Notes: generated from the letters alone by a model not told the origin. A DNA stretch of 64,000 nt from Granulosicoccus sp045110515 (GCA_045110515.1 JBGCGD010000018.1:1-64000); one strand, 5' to 3'; positions 1 through 9,326 are shown, counted from the first letter of the stretch. Numbers and translations: made by a program.

Positions 1-30
1 CGAGCGGAGCACGAGTGGAGCCCAAGCACG

Positions 31-1779
31 TTAAGAAGTGAGCCACGCAGGTGTTTGCTGGGTTCTGCTGCCGTTACAAGCAGCGTCTACACACTCTTTT
101 AAGCTACCAAAGTGAATTGAACGTTTAACCAGCCCGGGCCCGTAGTGAGCGTACTTACCCGAATTGGTCATCAGTATAGAGCCGCTTTTCGGAATAACAG
201 GCTCCTGTAGCATGCACCAGCAAGTGTCCATAACAAACTGGACGCCGAACTCTTTCAGCGAGCTTATGATGGCATCGTCAAGGCATTGCTGATAAATATC
301 TCGTCCCAGCGTAACCACAACGTCAACGTCGGGTGATTTTACGCGCGAGCCGCACAGGCGATTTAATGCTTCCACCTCGGTACGGGAAAAGTGCGGATTG
401 CCAAGACACACCATGTCAACCTGGTTCGATTGTGCTGTATTCAAAGAGCGCCAGCTAGTGCATAAATCATCGATGGTTATTGTTTTAACGGGGAGGTCGC
501 TGCGCCCGTCTGAAGCAAGCTGCTGTAATACGTGCGCCGCTTCCGGCGTCACGCCTGCCATGTGAAACATGGGGACAGAAGATGTCGTGGCAAATGCTGC
601 GCTAAACGCTTTTAGATCGTCAGCACTTGGTTGTGCTAGAGACAAACCGCGTACAAAGGGGATGGAATTCTCAGCTAGTAAACCCACATGGTAGCCAAGC
701 AGCGGCCAGTATGAATCGTCTGCGTGTTCTGAAAATTCGGTATCGATGAATAGGGTAGGTAGTCGGCCTTGGTCCAGATGGGTGCCCGATGCTGGCGCTC
801 TACCTGTTAGTGCGATGCAAATATCCAGGAAATCAGGGTACTTTTGAGTCTTAGCTCCGAGCACACTATTGGCATAAGCGACTGCGTTAGACTCAGCCCA
901 AACAATTTGCTCGCCTGCCGAAGGCGCAGAATTCAGAAGGTAGGGGGCGCAGGTAAAGCTTTTACGTGCACCCATCGCTACATACGCATCGCCAACCGCG
1001 CTGGCTGGTTCTCCAAATTCTGGATGAATGCCTTGTGCACGCCACTGCTGTTGATCGACGGAAAGAGCATTCAAGGTGGTTGGGACTTTAACCGTTGCTC
1101 CCCATTCAACCAAGCGCTCGGCAAATTTTAAATTAGACAGGCCGTTATAAACACATCCGTCAATATGCGCCTGTGTGATATCGATGAGATGAGTGGCATG
1201 TTGTAGTTGCGCCATTCTTAGGACTATACGCATGGAAACTTCTGCAGCTTTCCCGTACTCTCCGGACAACAGGCGCCGGTCTTCATCGCTAAGGTTAATA
1301 TCGTTAAACTGTTCATCATCTAGGTCAATATGAATACGTTGCCCTTTGATAATTTGCTCGCCGTTTTGCGTAAATACCTTCAATAGATCATTGTCAATTT
1401 GGGCATCTGCACCATTGACCAGTGTGTTGAAGTCTTCGCTGTCGATACGCAATAGCGGTAGCGATTTGTCAAACATGACTTTGGCGATGAGCGCACCCAA
1501 AACCAGAATTTCTTCTGCTTCGCAAAATATCAAAGCAGCTGGTGATTTATCGCTATCCAGTAGCTCAAGCAAAACACTACTGCCGGAACACGAACCTCTG
1601 CTGCCGGGAATGGCCAGTAAACGGGAAGTGACATTCTCACCGCTGAGCGGGTGATGCTCGTCGATTACATCACCATTGGCCGGGTCTATTCCACCCCAGA
1701 AACTGATTGGGGTGTCGCTAACAAGTAATGACCCGCGAGGATTGGCCACTAGTTGGGAAGTCGGTGTTTCAATCTGCAT
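31..1779 (-). CDS. Fused aconitase X (DUF126 + DUF521), probable hydroxyproline-type dehydratase
   Basis: The 582-residue protein joins the small swivelling DUF126 domain (about residues 1-140, motif GSRGSCSGSS at 59-68) to the large AcnX/DUF521 catalytic domain (about 165-570). Cysteines that could hold an iron-sulfur cluster lie in HIDGCVYNG (near 207), FTCAPYLL (near 275) and MDTCWCM (near 519). Characterised bacterial AcnX proteins include cis-3-hydroxy-L-proline dehydratases, while archaeal relatives act on mevalonate 5-phosphate; a dehydratase for a hydroxyproline-like acid is inferred from the fused bacterial architecture. No proline racemase or imine reductase is adjacent, so the substrate stays open. 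The gene starts with ATG and is complete, ending 30 bases from the window edge. The next gene upstream ends at 1812, so the two may be cotranscribed. Confidence 0.82.
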   Translation of the reverse strand: MQIETPTSQLVANPRGSLLVSDTPISFWGGIDPANGDVIDEHHPLSGENVTSRLLAIPGSRGSCSGSSVLLELLDSDKSPAALIFCEAEEILVLGALIAKVMFDKSLPLLRIDSEDFNTLVNGADAQIDNDLLKVFTQNGEQIIKGQRIHIDLDDEQFNDINLSDEDRRLLSGEYGKAAEVSMRIVLRMAQLQHATHLIDITQAHIDGCVYNGLSNLKFAERLVEWGATVKVPTTLNALSVDQQQWRAQGIHPEFGEPASAVGDAYVAMGARKSFTCAPYLLNSAPSAGEQIVWAESNAVAYANSVLGAKTQKYPDFLDICIALTGRAPASGTHLDQGRLPTLFIDTEFSEHADDSYWPLLGYHVGLLAENSIPFVRGLSLAQPSADDLKAFSAAFATTSSVPMFHMAGVTPEAAHVLQQLASDGRSDLPVKTITIDDLCTSWRSLNTAQSNQVDMVCLGNPHFSRTEVEALNRLCGSRVKSPDVDVVVTLGRDIYQQCLDDAIISSLKEFGVQFVMDTCWCMLQEPVIPKSGSILMTNSGKYAHYGPGLVKRSIHFGSLKECVDAACNGSRTQQTPAWLTS

Positions 1780-1811
1780 AGGCCGATATTACAGACAAAA
1801 AAACGCAGGCA

Positions 1812-3839
1812 CTAGAAATAAGCACGTATACCCACGCTGATTTGTGTATCGGTATCGGCGTCAGGTGTTTTTGTCGATGAAAACTCAACGTTAGCAGACC
1901 AATGTTCACTGATTGCAAACCCAGACCAGACATCAGTTGTGGCGATATAAAAATCGCCACCGATTTGGTGTCTGACATTTGCGGTGAAACCTGTTCTGAA
2001 ACCGCTTAAAGGTTCCCAATGAGTACCTGCGCTTACACCTATTCGCACCTGAGTGTTGTCCAACAAATCGTTGTTGTTGATGAGGTCAAACTCACCAAAC
2101 GCGAAGAGAACGGGGAGTTTTGGTTGATGTTGTAAGGCTATGCCTGCCCCAGCGTTAAAAGTGAATTGGTGGCTTGCAGTGGCATTAGGTTTGTCCCACT
2201 CAACGGTGGTGTGCCAAGAGACGGGTTTGTAGAATCTACCAATGGGCTCTACTGACTGGATACTTGCCAGGGTTACCCGTTTAAGGAAAAACTCGTTGTT
2301 ACCCCTATCATGAGCAACGCTGACACCACCGAGCTCTATTGCAGCTTTATCATCAAAGCCTGCGCTTGGATCGCGAAAGTCGTGATAAGCAGGTCTAAAA
2401 CTGAGTTCCACGATATCAGCACTGTTGTCAGAAAAACGATAACGTAATCCAATGCGGGAGGTACCGTGTCCGTCTACCGGTGTGCTCTCAGGTCTTGCAA
2501 TGTCGGGAACCACAGACTTGATGCCTAATTTACTGCGACGCGATAAAATGGCTTTTTCCCGCGTACCGCTACCCAGTGCGCTGGGATCGGTTTTCAAGCG
2601 ATTGTAGCGTTCATAGTCTGACAGTAAATCGAGGATAGCAACTTGCTCCCCCACCGACCGTGAGTTGAGTTGTGAGTCGATACTGGAGAGATCGTCGTTA
2701 AGCGCTTTTAATGCTATCTGCAGGTCGTCCTCACTCATGTTTGCTTGCCGTGCCCTAAGCGTACGAATAGCAGATGGTACAAACCGAGGCTCGTTAGCTA
2801 AGTCTTTTTGCTCCAATGCCCTAATGGTATCTACCGGAATTGTCCACCAGTTAAATTCATCGGTTAGCGGGTTATCCGGGTAGGCAACTTCTAGTAGTGA
2901 CAAAAGATGGTAAGAACAGTTTTCGCTAAAAAAGAAGTAGTCAAAATGACTAATAAGCATTTCATAAGCGTGCCGCAATACTAAGTCGACGGAATCTTGA
3001 TCAAGATCCAGTTCGTATTCCCATGTGTCCCTGTTTTCTATCTGACCATATTCTCGTAACTTAATATGATACGGGAGCATTCTGAATCGCCCTTCGAAAC
3101 CACCACTTAAACCTTTAACGGCGTAGGTAAACGCAGGGACATTCGCAGGGACATCCGCAGCGAAGTTAAGACTCATGTTCAATAGACGGGATTCGGGCTT
3201 TTGGTTTTTTTTATCAATTCGCAGCAGAGTATGTCCGAAAGCGGAAGACGGGCTATTCGGATGTGCTGTAGGAAAGACCAAAGTCAGAACGCTAGCATCT
3301 AAATAATTAACATAGCGTTCGAACTCAGGGCAGTCCTGTTGTGGCACGAGCAAATCAAATTCAGGTAGTTGTTCGCTTAACCAGACTTTACGAGCGATGA
3401 ATCTGCAGTGAGCTGTCAGTCTAAGTGGTGGTTTTGGTTCTGTCGAAAAGAGAGCGGCAAGGGTGGCGTTGAGTTCAGCCTCTGGGGAAGCTTTACCCTT
3501 GTCTGACATAAAGAAGTGCGCAGAATCTACCTGGCTAAGCCAAGTAACAGAGCTCGCTGGTTTGTAGTGCAGCAACGCACGCCATTGAGCTTTCTCGCTG
3601 AGGTTTAGTTGGCTTGCTTGACTAATGAGTGCCCGTAGAGCCGGGTCTTGTTCCGCTAGGAGGCTTAGTTCCACTGCCTCGTCGTATATGCCGTCATCGA
3701 CTGCGGCCTGCCAGGTAGCGAACTCCGGTTTAGTTATCTCGGTGGAGGCATTCAGTGTAGGTGCGTGAACAGCAACGATCAGAATCAGTGATTGGAGAGC
3801 TCGTTGGCTTACTTGCAACACTAGTTTTGTTATCGACAC
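1812..3839 (-). CDS. DUF4105 (Lnb N-terminal periplasmic domain) outer-membrane protein
   Basis: The 675-residue protein has an N-terminal signal-like segment (about 1-32) and the DUF4105 domain at about 130-330. Its hallmarks are HPNSPSSAFGHTLLRI and the Cys-His motif FSENCSYHLLSLLE, which recall papain-like NlpC/P60-type folds. The C-terminal 250 residues alternate polar and hydrophobic positions and end in an aromatic residue (RAYF), as beta-barrel outer-membrane proteins do. The family is common in Gammaproteobacteria; in some members this domain sits in lacto-N-biosidase-related proteins, but the reaction is not known here. The start is GTG (complement of 3837-3839). A periplasmic or outer-membrane location is inferred from signal and barrel. 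Confidence 0.8.
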   Translation of the reverse strand: MSITKLVLQVSQRALQSLILIVAVHAPTLNASTEITKPEFATWQAAVDDGIYDEAVELSLLAEQDPALRALISQASQLNLSEKAQWRALLHYKPASSVTWLSQVDSAHFFMSDKGKASPEAELNATLAALFSTEPKPPLRLTAHCRFIARKVWLSEQLPEFDLLVPQQDCPEFERYVNYLDASVLTLVFPTAHPNSPSSAFGHTLLRIDKKNQKPESRLLNMSLNFAADVPANVPAFTYAVKGLSGGFEGRFRMLPYHIKLREYGQIENRDTWEYELDLDQDSVDLVLRHAYEMLISHFDYFFFSENCSYHLLSLLEVAYPDNPLTDEFNWWTIPVDTIRALEQKDLANEPRFVPSAIRTLRARQANMSEDDLQIALKALNDDLSSIDSQLNSRSVGEQVAILDLLSDYERYNRLKTDPSALGSGTREKAILSRRSKLGIKSVVPDIARPESTPVDGHGTSRIGLRYRFSDNSADIVELSFRPAYHDFRDPSAGFDDKAAIELGGVSVAHDRGNNEFFLKRVTLASIQSVEPIGRFYKPVSWHTTVEWDKPNATASHQFTFNAGAGIALQHQPKLPVLFAFGEFDLINNNDLLDNTQVRIGVSAGTHWEPLSGFRTGFTANVRHQIGGDFYIATTDVWSGFAISEHWSANVEFSSTKTPDADTDTQISVGIRAYF

Positions 3840-3983
3840 GCTCTAGACGGCTTTACTGTTAAGTTATTGAGTGAAAGCTGCCGCCGTGTGCATTGCTTTT
3901 TACGGATAGGGTACAGATGTTTTTTGTTTCACACGGACAGCCCTTCAAAATTGGAGGGCCATCCGGTCGGTTTACTTTACGTC

Positions 3984-4472
3984 TTAGTTGATAGCGTATT
4001 TAGCCAGACTAGAATCGTTCAGCATAGCGATTTCTATGGTTTCAATGACACCCTTTGCATCATCAGAATTTAAAAACAACTGGTCGAAGTTATCCTGAGT
4101 CACTTTTTTGAATGCGTCACGGTCTTCGTCAGCGATTCCCATAAGCTCTGCCAGGACGTTTAAATAGTCTCCACCGCCTTGTGCAGCTTCTGAGGATAAT
4201 TGGTCCATATTGCGGGCAACAAAAATTTCCGTGGCTTCGTCGTTTTGAACTGTCTGAGTTGGATCGCAGCCCATAAGGCCGTCGCCGGTTGTCATGAAAA
4301 AGGTATTGGGAACTACCGTATTTAATAGCGCTGCTGCGATGTTAGCGCTTTTACCTTCCTTTCCTTCCATCACAACAGAACCCAAGCCGCAGCCTGCGCC
4401 GTCTTCTTGCGCTTGAACGAGCGGGGTGGCAGATACCAGTAGCATTGCGCTACATGCGATTAGCTTCTTCAT
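3984..4472 (-). CDS. DUF3015 secreted protein, copy 2
   Basis: A DUF3015-family protein of about 162 residues with a clear signal peptide (MKKLIACSAMLLVSATPLVQA) followed by the family signature GAGCGLGSVV. A second conserved block is GLMGCDPT, and the C-terminal half is helical with EAAQGGGDYLNVLAELMG. I chose the ATG at 4472 over the longer in-frame start at 4496 because AGGGAG lies just upstream and the signal peptide begins there. The function of DUF3015 is unknown; it is a small periplasmic family of Gammaproteobacteria. It lies directly behind a paralogue (4486-4989), suggesting tandem duplication and one transcript. Confidence 0.85.
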   Translation of the reverse strand: MKKLIACSAMLLVSATPLVQAQEDGAGCGLGSVVMEGKEGKSANIAAALLNTVVPNTFFMTTGDGLMGCDPTQTVQNDEATEIFVARNMDQLSSEAAQGGGDYLNVLAELMGIADEDRDAFKKVTQDNFDQLFLNSDDAKGVIETIEIAMLNDSSLAKYAIN

Positions 4473-4485
4473 ATTTCGAATCTCC

Positions 4486-4989
4486 CTATGATCCACTGGT
4501 TTGCAGGCTGTACTTCGACAGGGCGGGATCTTCAGACAAGGTGTTGTCTAGAGTTTCCAACCAGGACTGGTGGTCGGTTGTTACACCGCCAAACAGTTCG
4601 TCGTAGTTAACCTGTGCTAGGTCATAAAACCGCTGTGTGTCCGATTCCTGAATTTGCATAATCTCAGCGAGAGACTGAAGATGTTCGCCGCCACCTTGAG
4701 CCGCATCTCGAGCGATGTTGTCGAAATTGATAGCAACAAAAACGTTGCGTTGGAACTCGGCGGTTACAACGGTCTCGCCATTGCAACCCATGCTGTCAAA
4801 GGACAGGCCAAACAATTGGGTACTGGATGAAACATTTGTTGTAACGGCCATTACATGGGCTGCCAAGCCAGATTGCCCTGCGAAAACCTGCTGACCTAAG
4901 CCGCAGCCAGGCCCGTTGTCTGCGAGAGTGGCTCCTGAGGATGCCATTAATAACGGCACCACGAGAAGAGGTATTTTTCTATTTATCAA
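4486..4989 (-). CDS. DUF3015 secreted protein, copy 1
   Basis: This is the upstream member of the tandem DUF3015 pair. It carries GPGCGLGQQVFAGQSG at the mature N-terminus, SMGCNGE in the middle and DAAQGGGEHLQSLAEIMQ near the end, matching its neighbour block by block. No ATG precedes the signal peptide. The likeliest start is the TTG at 4989, giving a start MINRKIPLLVVPLLMASSG with AGGA eight bases upstream; a TTG at 5019 would add ten residues. The stop is 13 bases before the start of the second copy. Role unknown; export to the periplasm is inferred from the signal sequence. Confidence 0.8.
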   Translation of the reverse strand: MINRKIPLLVVPLLMASSGATLADNGPGCGLGQQVFAGQSGLAAHVMAVTTNVSSSTQLFGLSFDSMGCNGETVVTAEFQRNVFVAINFDNIARDAAQGGGEHLQSLAEIMQIQESDTQRFYDLAQVNYDELFGGVTTDHQSWLETLDNTLSEDPALSKYSLQTSGS

Positions 4990-5176
4990 CGAACGTATCC
5001 TATTGGTTGAATTGAGCAAGAAGTTGCATGATCAACCACGAGCTTAGTCTGTGTCAACTAAACCATAAGGCTATAATTATTAAAAAACTCTCCAGTCACG
5101 GAACGTCAACATACGGTTTAGTCTTCTGTCAAAAACGTGGCGAGTCATAGGTGTGGGCATTACGACAGCAGCGCTT

Positions 5177-5947
5177 TTATTGATAAGTTTGCATCCACGT
5201 TAGGCCTTGGCTAGTGTCTCCGCTTCTGGGTTTGTATTCAGCGCCTAAGAATCCACTCCATCCCATATCGTCAATCGATTTGAACAGGTTCTGAAAATGT
5301 ACTTCGCCAAGATCCGGTTCACCTCTGTCCGGGACCGCCGCAAACTGAATATGACCCACGGATGAGAGGTTGTCGGAAAGCCGACGGGCTAAGTCACCTT
5401 GCATAATTTGGATGTGATAGCAATCGAACATGACCTTAATATTGTCGTGGCCTACCGCCTTGATGGTGTTAACGGCAGATTCAATGTTGTTCAAGTGATA
5501 GTTAGGTGCATCGTAGTGGTTTAACGGTTCAATGAGAATTCGTATGTTGTGCTTATTCGCAAGAGAGCAGGCGTAGTCAAGATTTTCTCTGAACGTATTT
5601 TCAGACGCCTCACCTTGATCGGTAAAACCCGCCATAACGTGCACATTTTGACAGTTGATAGCCGTAGCATATTCAACGGCCTGAGCGATGTACTCTCTAG
5701 CTTCGTTCTCCCGACCAATAACCGCCGAAAGACCGTTATCCCCTTTTTCTACATTGCCTCGTTGCGTATTCAATCCAACCATAGGCAGCTCTGTCTCATT
5801 CAGTGCATCGATAACATCAAGCGTGTTTACCTCATAAGGGAAATGACACTCCACGGCCTGAAAACCTGCAGATTTTGCAGCAAATATAGCTTTGGGTAAG
5901 TCAAGCTCTGTCCAAAGAAAGCCTAAGTTAGCTGAGAATTTAGTCAT
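5177..5947 (-). CDS. hyi: Hydroxypyruvate isomerase family protein
   Basis: A 256-residue TIM-barrel protein of the xylose-isomerase-like family. It begins MTKFSANLGFLWTELDL, typical of Hyi/OtnI proteins, and keeps the two metal-binding or catalytic glutamates expected in ILIEPLN (about 137) and FLGAEYKPR (about 235), plus the ECHFPYE segment near 33. Hyi interconverts hydroxypyruvate and tartronate semialdehyde; close relatives (OtnI) act on 2-oxo-tetronates. No glyoxylate carboligase or tartronate reductase is adjacent, so which reaction applies is open. A 14-base perfect palindrome sits 36 bases upstream of the start and may be an operator. Confidence 0.85.
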   Translation of the reverse strand: MTKFSANLGFLWTELDLPKAIFAAKSAGFQAVECHFPYEVNTLDVIDALNETELPMVGLNTQRGNVEKGDNGLSAVIGRENEAREYIAQAVEYATAINCQNVHVMAGFTDQGEASENTFRENLDYACSLANKHNIRILIEPLNHYDAPNYHLNNIESAVNTIKAVGHDNIKVMFDCYHIQIMQGDLARRLSDNLSSVGHIQFAAVPDRGEPDLGEVHFQNLFKSIDDMGWSGFLGAEYKPRSGDTSQGLTWMQTYQ

Positions 5948-5982
5948 AGTAGATGTCGGGTTAAGAGTTTATTTGTGAGGAG

Positions 5983-5996
5983 TGTGCCTAGGCACA
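5983..5996. promoter_or_regulatory. 14-bp perfect palindrome upstream of hyi
   Basis: The sequence TGTGCCTAGGCACA is identical to its reverse complement. It lies between the stop of the lipoprotein gene (6014) and the start of hyi (5947), both on the minus strand. No T-run follows it on the minus strand, which argues against a terminator. A dimeric regulator binding upstream of hyi is an inference. Confidence 0.35.
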
Positions 5997-6013
5997 AACC
6001 GCCAAGAGAATAG

Positions 6014-7045
6014 TTAGAGTGGTTGTCTTTTTTTAAGTTTGATTCGTATGATATTGCGGAACTTCAACAGCTCTGGAAATTGATGAAGAAAGGCAATTTT
6101 TTTATCTGATATCGTTTTGGGTGTTAACGGTTTGCTCCGCAGAACAAAATGCACGAAAACCTCTGCAGCATCTTCAACGGGGTTCGTGGCTGCATAGTCA
6201 CTGACGAAGTGAGATTGGTACTTTTCATAGAACTCGTAAACTTCTTCTTCGTTCTCTGCATCTTCGTCGGCTAGAGCTGATGGATTGTCTTGGATAATAT
6301 CAGCCCAGAATTCATCATAATATTGATTGATGTAAGATTCCGGGTAGGTACAGCCTTCAGTAATCCAGTAGTTTTCGCAGCTTTCGTATTCGGTTAAATC
6401 CACCTGCGTTGCGTTTAAAAATGCGATGTGTGCGAATTCATGAATGATGGTGTGTATGAAGTCCTTATTATTCTTGTCGCTGTAGTCGGCAGGGTCTATT
6501 GCGAAATTCCATTTTTCAACTTCATCATCGTTGAGTACGACAAAGGCGAGGGTGTTGTCTGCACCGTCTGTCGTTACATGGTATTCGACGACCTCCTTAC
6601 TTAAGAATTCGCTGGGCAAGATGCTCAAGGCTACCGACCAGATCTCCCGATAGTTTTCTTCATTGGCGGGTTCTAGATTGCTTATAGCGCTTAATTCGAG
6701 GGACTTATTCACCGCGTACTTAGCAATCTCCCGGCTATCGATTTCATCAGTATCGATGTCATCGTGTCCTTGGAAGTCATCGGCAATGAATGAATCAAGT
6801 CCTGAATAAAAAGAATCGTACTGAATGTCGCATTCTTCATCACTGAGTTCGGTGCAATCGAAATAGCAGCTGTTTTCGATTTCATCGTATCCTTCTCCAA
6901 CGTAGCAGCCGTTCTCATCCAATATTAACTTGGCATCCAGTTGCGCGAAAGTTGGTTTGTCCTGTGTCGTGGCGCAACCGGAAATGACAAGCAAAATAAG
7001 TATGCCGGTTAAGACTTTACTGACACGGTTGTATAAGTGATACAT
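6014..7045 (-). CDS. Acidic lipoprotein with HExxH metalloprotease-like motif
   Basis: A protein of about 343 residues that I cannot assign to a named family. The start at 7045 (MYHLYNRVSK) is preferred over 7069 because the lipoprotein signal follows directly: a hydrophobic stretch, then the lipobox LVISGC near residue 24, so it should be lipid-anchored. Near residue 205 it has HTIIHEFAHIAF, an HExxH zinc motif of the kind found in gluzincin peptidases, with glutamates downstream (for example EFWADI) as candidate third ligands. The chain is rich in Asp and Glu, including ENEEEVYEFYEKYQ, and has several cysteines. Its start overlaps the stop of the aldo/keto reductase gene region (7048), so the two are probably cotranscribed. 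Peptidase activity is inferred from the motif alone. Confidence 0.7.
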   Translation of the reverse strand: MYHLYNRVSKVLTGILILLVISGCATTQDKPTFAQLDAKLILDENGCYVGEGYDEIENSCYFDCTELSDEECDIQYDSFYSGLDSFIADDFQGHDDIDTDEIDSREIAKYAVNKSLELSAISNLEPANEENYREIWSVALSILPSEFLSKEVVEYHVTTDGADNTLAFVVLNDDEVEKWNFAIDPADYSDKNNKDFIHTIIHEFAHIAFLNATQVDLTEYESCENYWITEGCTYPESYINQYYDEFWADIIQDNPSALADEDAENEEEVYEFYEKYQSHFVSDYAATNPVEDAAEVFVHFVLRSKPLTPKTISDKKIAFLHQFPELLKFRNIIRIKLKKRQPL

Positions 7046-7047
7046 AG

Positions 7048-7860
7048 CTAGTCCCAGACAGGTGCCCACGGCACTAATTCTTTATCGACGATACGATAGT
7101 TCTGGTGTGTCAACGCATCTATTCGGCTCATGTCAACCGCGGATAGCGTAAAGCTCAAAACATCGAAGTTCGTACGAATATTTTCACGGTTAGTGGACAT
7201 CGCGTTGACACTGACACCTTTTTGTAAAATCCACCTTAAAACAATTTGCCCGATGGTGACGCCATAGTCTGCCGCTAGTTTTTTTAAGAGGGGGATGTCA
7301 AACACCTTTCCTCTAGCCACTGAACAATAGGAAGCCAGAGGGATATCCGTCTCAGTTGAGGCCATCAACAGGGCGTCCTGATTCAGTAAAGGGTGAAACT
7401 CAACCTGATTGGTGACAATGGGGCTGTCTGTCAGCGTTTTGCAGCGCCTGAGCATTGCAGCGGTAAAATTGCTGACACCTATATGGCGGCAAAGGCCGGC
7501 TTGCTGCACTTCCAGAAGGAGTTCCAAAGCGGTATCAATGTGTCCGTCGGCAGGTGGCCAGTGCAATAGCAGTACATCGAGTTCGTTCACCCGCAGTTTT
7601 TCTAAACTCTGCTCAACCGACGGGCGAAAGTGCTTGGCGGAAAACTTATCGACCGGCACTTTGCTGGTTAGAAAAAGTTCATCTCTCGGAATGTCGCAAT
7701 GCGAAATCGTCTCTGCAATGTCCTGCTCATTATCGTAGAACTGAGCGGTATCTATGGCCCTATAACCAATCTCCAATGCTGTTTCTAAAGCGCGGCAAAG
7801 CTTATCGCCCTTAAGCGGGAAGGTGCCGAATCCGCGTTCGAAATTTTGCTGAAAATACAC
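7048..7860 (-). CDS. Aldo/keto reductase (DkgB-like)
   Basis: A 270-residue NADPH-dependent aldo/keto reductase. The catalytic tetrad is visible as Asp and Tyr in AIDTAQFYDNE, Lys in LTSKVP and His in LLLHWP. Length and the ending VPWAPVWD fit the 2,5-didehydrogluconate reductase/methylglyoxal reductase group. The start is GTG (complement of 7858-7860), supported by AGGAG six bases upstream. It heads a probable two-gene transcript with the HExxH lipoprotein. The actual aldehyde or ketone substrate cannot be read from sequence. Confidence 0.85.
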   Translation of the reverse strand: MYFQQNFERGFGTFPLKGDKLCRALETALEIGYRAIDTAQFYDNEQDIAETISHCDIPRDELFLTSKVPVDKFSAKHFRPSVEQSLEKLRVNELDVLLLHWPPADGHIDTALELLLEVQQAGLCRHIGVSNFTAAMLRRCKTLTDSPIVTNQVEFHPLLNQDALLMASTETDIPLASYCSVARGKVFDIPLLKKLAADYGVTIGQIVLRWILQKGVSVNAMSTNRENIRTNFDVLSFTLSAVDMSRIDALTHQNYRIVDKELVPWAPVWD

Positions 7861-8088
7861 GTGGGGCTCCTAAATTGTGGAAAGCCGTGCTCGATTTCCC
7901 GGTGAACACCGCGCAGGTTCTCCCACCCGGATACCACCTACTATAAGCGATAAGAGCATGATTCTAAATACAATAATAGTGAGCATCGGTGTGAATGTGC
8001 TTCACAGGGTGGTGACGACCTAGGTAGAATGAAAGCAGAGTTACTCATATGCGCCATCAACTATAAAGCTTAATTCAGGCAACCACTT

Positions 8089-9024
8089 ATGTCCTCTGCA
8101 AAATCCCAGGAAATCAGCACGCATGACGCGCTTGACGATGAAAGAAATCAGTCGATTCTGATTTACATCAATGGCGAGCTTAAACCCAGAAGCGAGGCAA
8201 CTGTTTCGGTCTACGACAGTGGTTTTATGTTGGGGGACGGAATGTGGGAGGGTATGCGTTTGTATGATGGCGTGTGGGCATTTTTTGAGGAACACATGGA
8301 TCGTTTGTTTAATAGCTGTAAGGCCGTGTCATTAGATGTTGGTATGGACAGGGAGGGGGTTAGCCGCGCACTTGCACAGACAGCTGAGGCGAACAACATG
8401 CACACTGATGTTCACTGCAGGCTTATGGTTACTCGTGGTGTTAAAGCGAAGCCTTTCCAACATCCCGCACTATCACGAACTGGCCCAACCTTCGTCATCA
8501 TTATGGAACATTCCAAGCCATCACCTGGCTTGCAAGGGCAGGGCATCCGATTGGCAACGGTGCCTCAGGTGAGAGGTCTACCTATGTCACAGGATGCAAA
8601 GTACAACTCTCATTCGAAACTGAATTGCGTACTGGCCTGCTTACAAGCTGAACAGGCAGGCGCTGATGAAGGGTTGATGCTTGACCCACATGGCTTTGTT
8701 AACACCACTAACGCCTGCAATTTCTTTATCGTTCGCAAAGGGCAGGTGTGGACCTCTACCGGTGACTATTGCATGAACGGCGTCACCCGACAAAAGGTTA
8801 TAGATGTCTGCAAGGCCGATGGTATTCCGGTGTTTGAACGAAATTATTCTCTGGTAGATGCCGTATCAGCGGACGAAGCATTTCTAACCGGGACGTTTGG
8901 TGCACAAACACCGGTCGCCGAAATTGATGGTATAAAAATCGGAAACGGCGACAGACCCGTAACGACTCGAATTCAGGTTCTATACAAACAGCTGATCAAA
9001 GCGCATGTCAAGCAGATGAACTAG
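8089..9024 (+). CDS. Class IV PLP-dependent aminotransferase
   Basis: A 311-residue fold-type IV aminotransferase, the family of branched-chain and D-amino-acid aminotransferases and ADC lyase. The N-terminal signature FMLGDGMWEGMRLYDG is typical of this group. The PLP lysine is expected in KYNSHSKLNCVLA (about 178-190), and LTGTFGAQTPVAEIDG near the C-terminus is the phosphate-side loop. Where many relatives have a Glu-containing motif before SNxF, this protein has VNTTNACNFF, so its substrate may differ from standard IlvE. It is divergent from the aldo/keto reductase at 7860. I can support class and reaction type but not substrate. Confidence 0.85.
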   Translation: MSSAKSQEISTHDALDDERNQSILIYINGELKPRSEATVSVYDSGFMLGDGMWEGMRLYDGVWAFFEEHMDRLFNSCKAVSLDVGMDREGVSRALAQTAEANNMHTDVHCRLMVTRGVKAKPFQHPALSRTGPTFVIIMEHSKPSPGLQGQGIRLATVPQVRGLPMSQDAKYNSHSKLNCVLACLQAEQAGADEGLMLDPHGFVNTTNACNFFIVRKGQVWTSTGDYCMNGVTRQKVIDVCKADGIPVFERNYSLVDAVSADEAFLTGTFGAQTPVAEIDGIKIGNGDRPVTTRIQVLYKQLIKAHVKQMN

Positions 9025-9326
9025 TTCGATAGGGCTGAAACTACCCGTTTGCCGCTCGTGTCAATGGCACAACATCGCAGGGCTGCAGTGCTAAGAAACT
9101 GACAGTGCACACCTTTTTTGCAGAATATTATTTGCGCCGGATTTTTAATCATTCATGTCAGTATTGCCGAACATTAGATGCCATTGATGAAAGCCGAGAG
9201 CCTCTCGCTACAATTGAACATGCATTGCAAGCGCAACGATTAATTGAGGCATTGGTAGAATCTGCCGAACATAAGGTTCAAGTGACCATAAACCATTCGC
9301 TTTAAACACTATGAAACCTATTAACG
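9025..9326 (+). pseudogene. C-terminal remnant of a Gfo/Idh/MocA oxidoreductase, then a broken N-terminus
   Basis: A short reading frame here (stop at 9303-9305) contains SREPLATIEHALQAQRLIE, the pattern seen near the C-terminus of Gfo/Idh/MocA dehydrogenases, but nothing of the preceding 300 residues. Immediately after it, at 9311, a start codon begins MKPINVAK and meets a stop; MKPINVA is a typical opening of a new Gfo/Idh protein. The stretch therefore looks like the joint between two decayed family members. No other gene is visible in this 302-base interval. Confidence 0.55.

Noticed and set aside
3935..3960. Hairpin GCCCTTC/GGAGGGC after the DUF3015 genes as a terminator
   Set aside because: No T-run on the minus strand and a short imperfect stem; not convincing enough to list.
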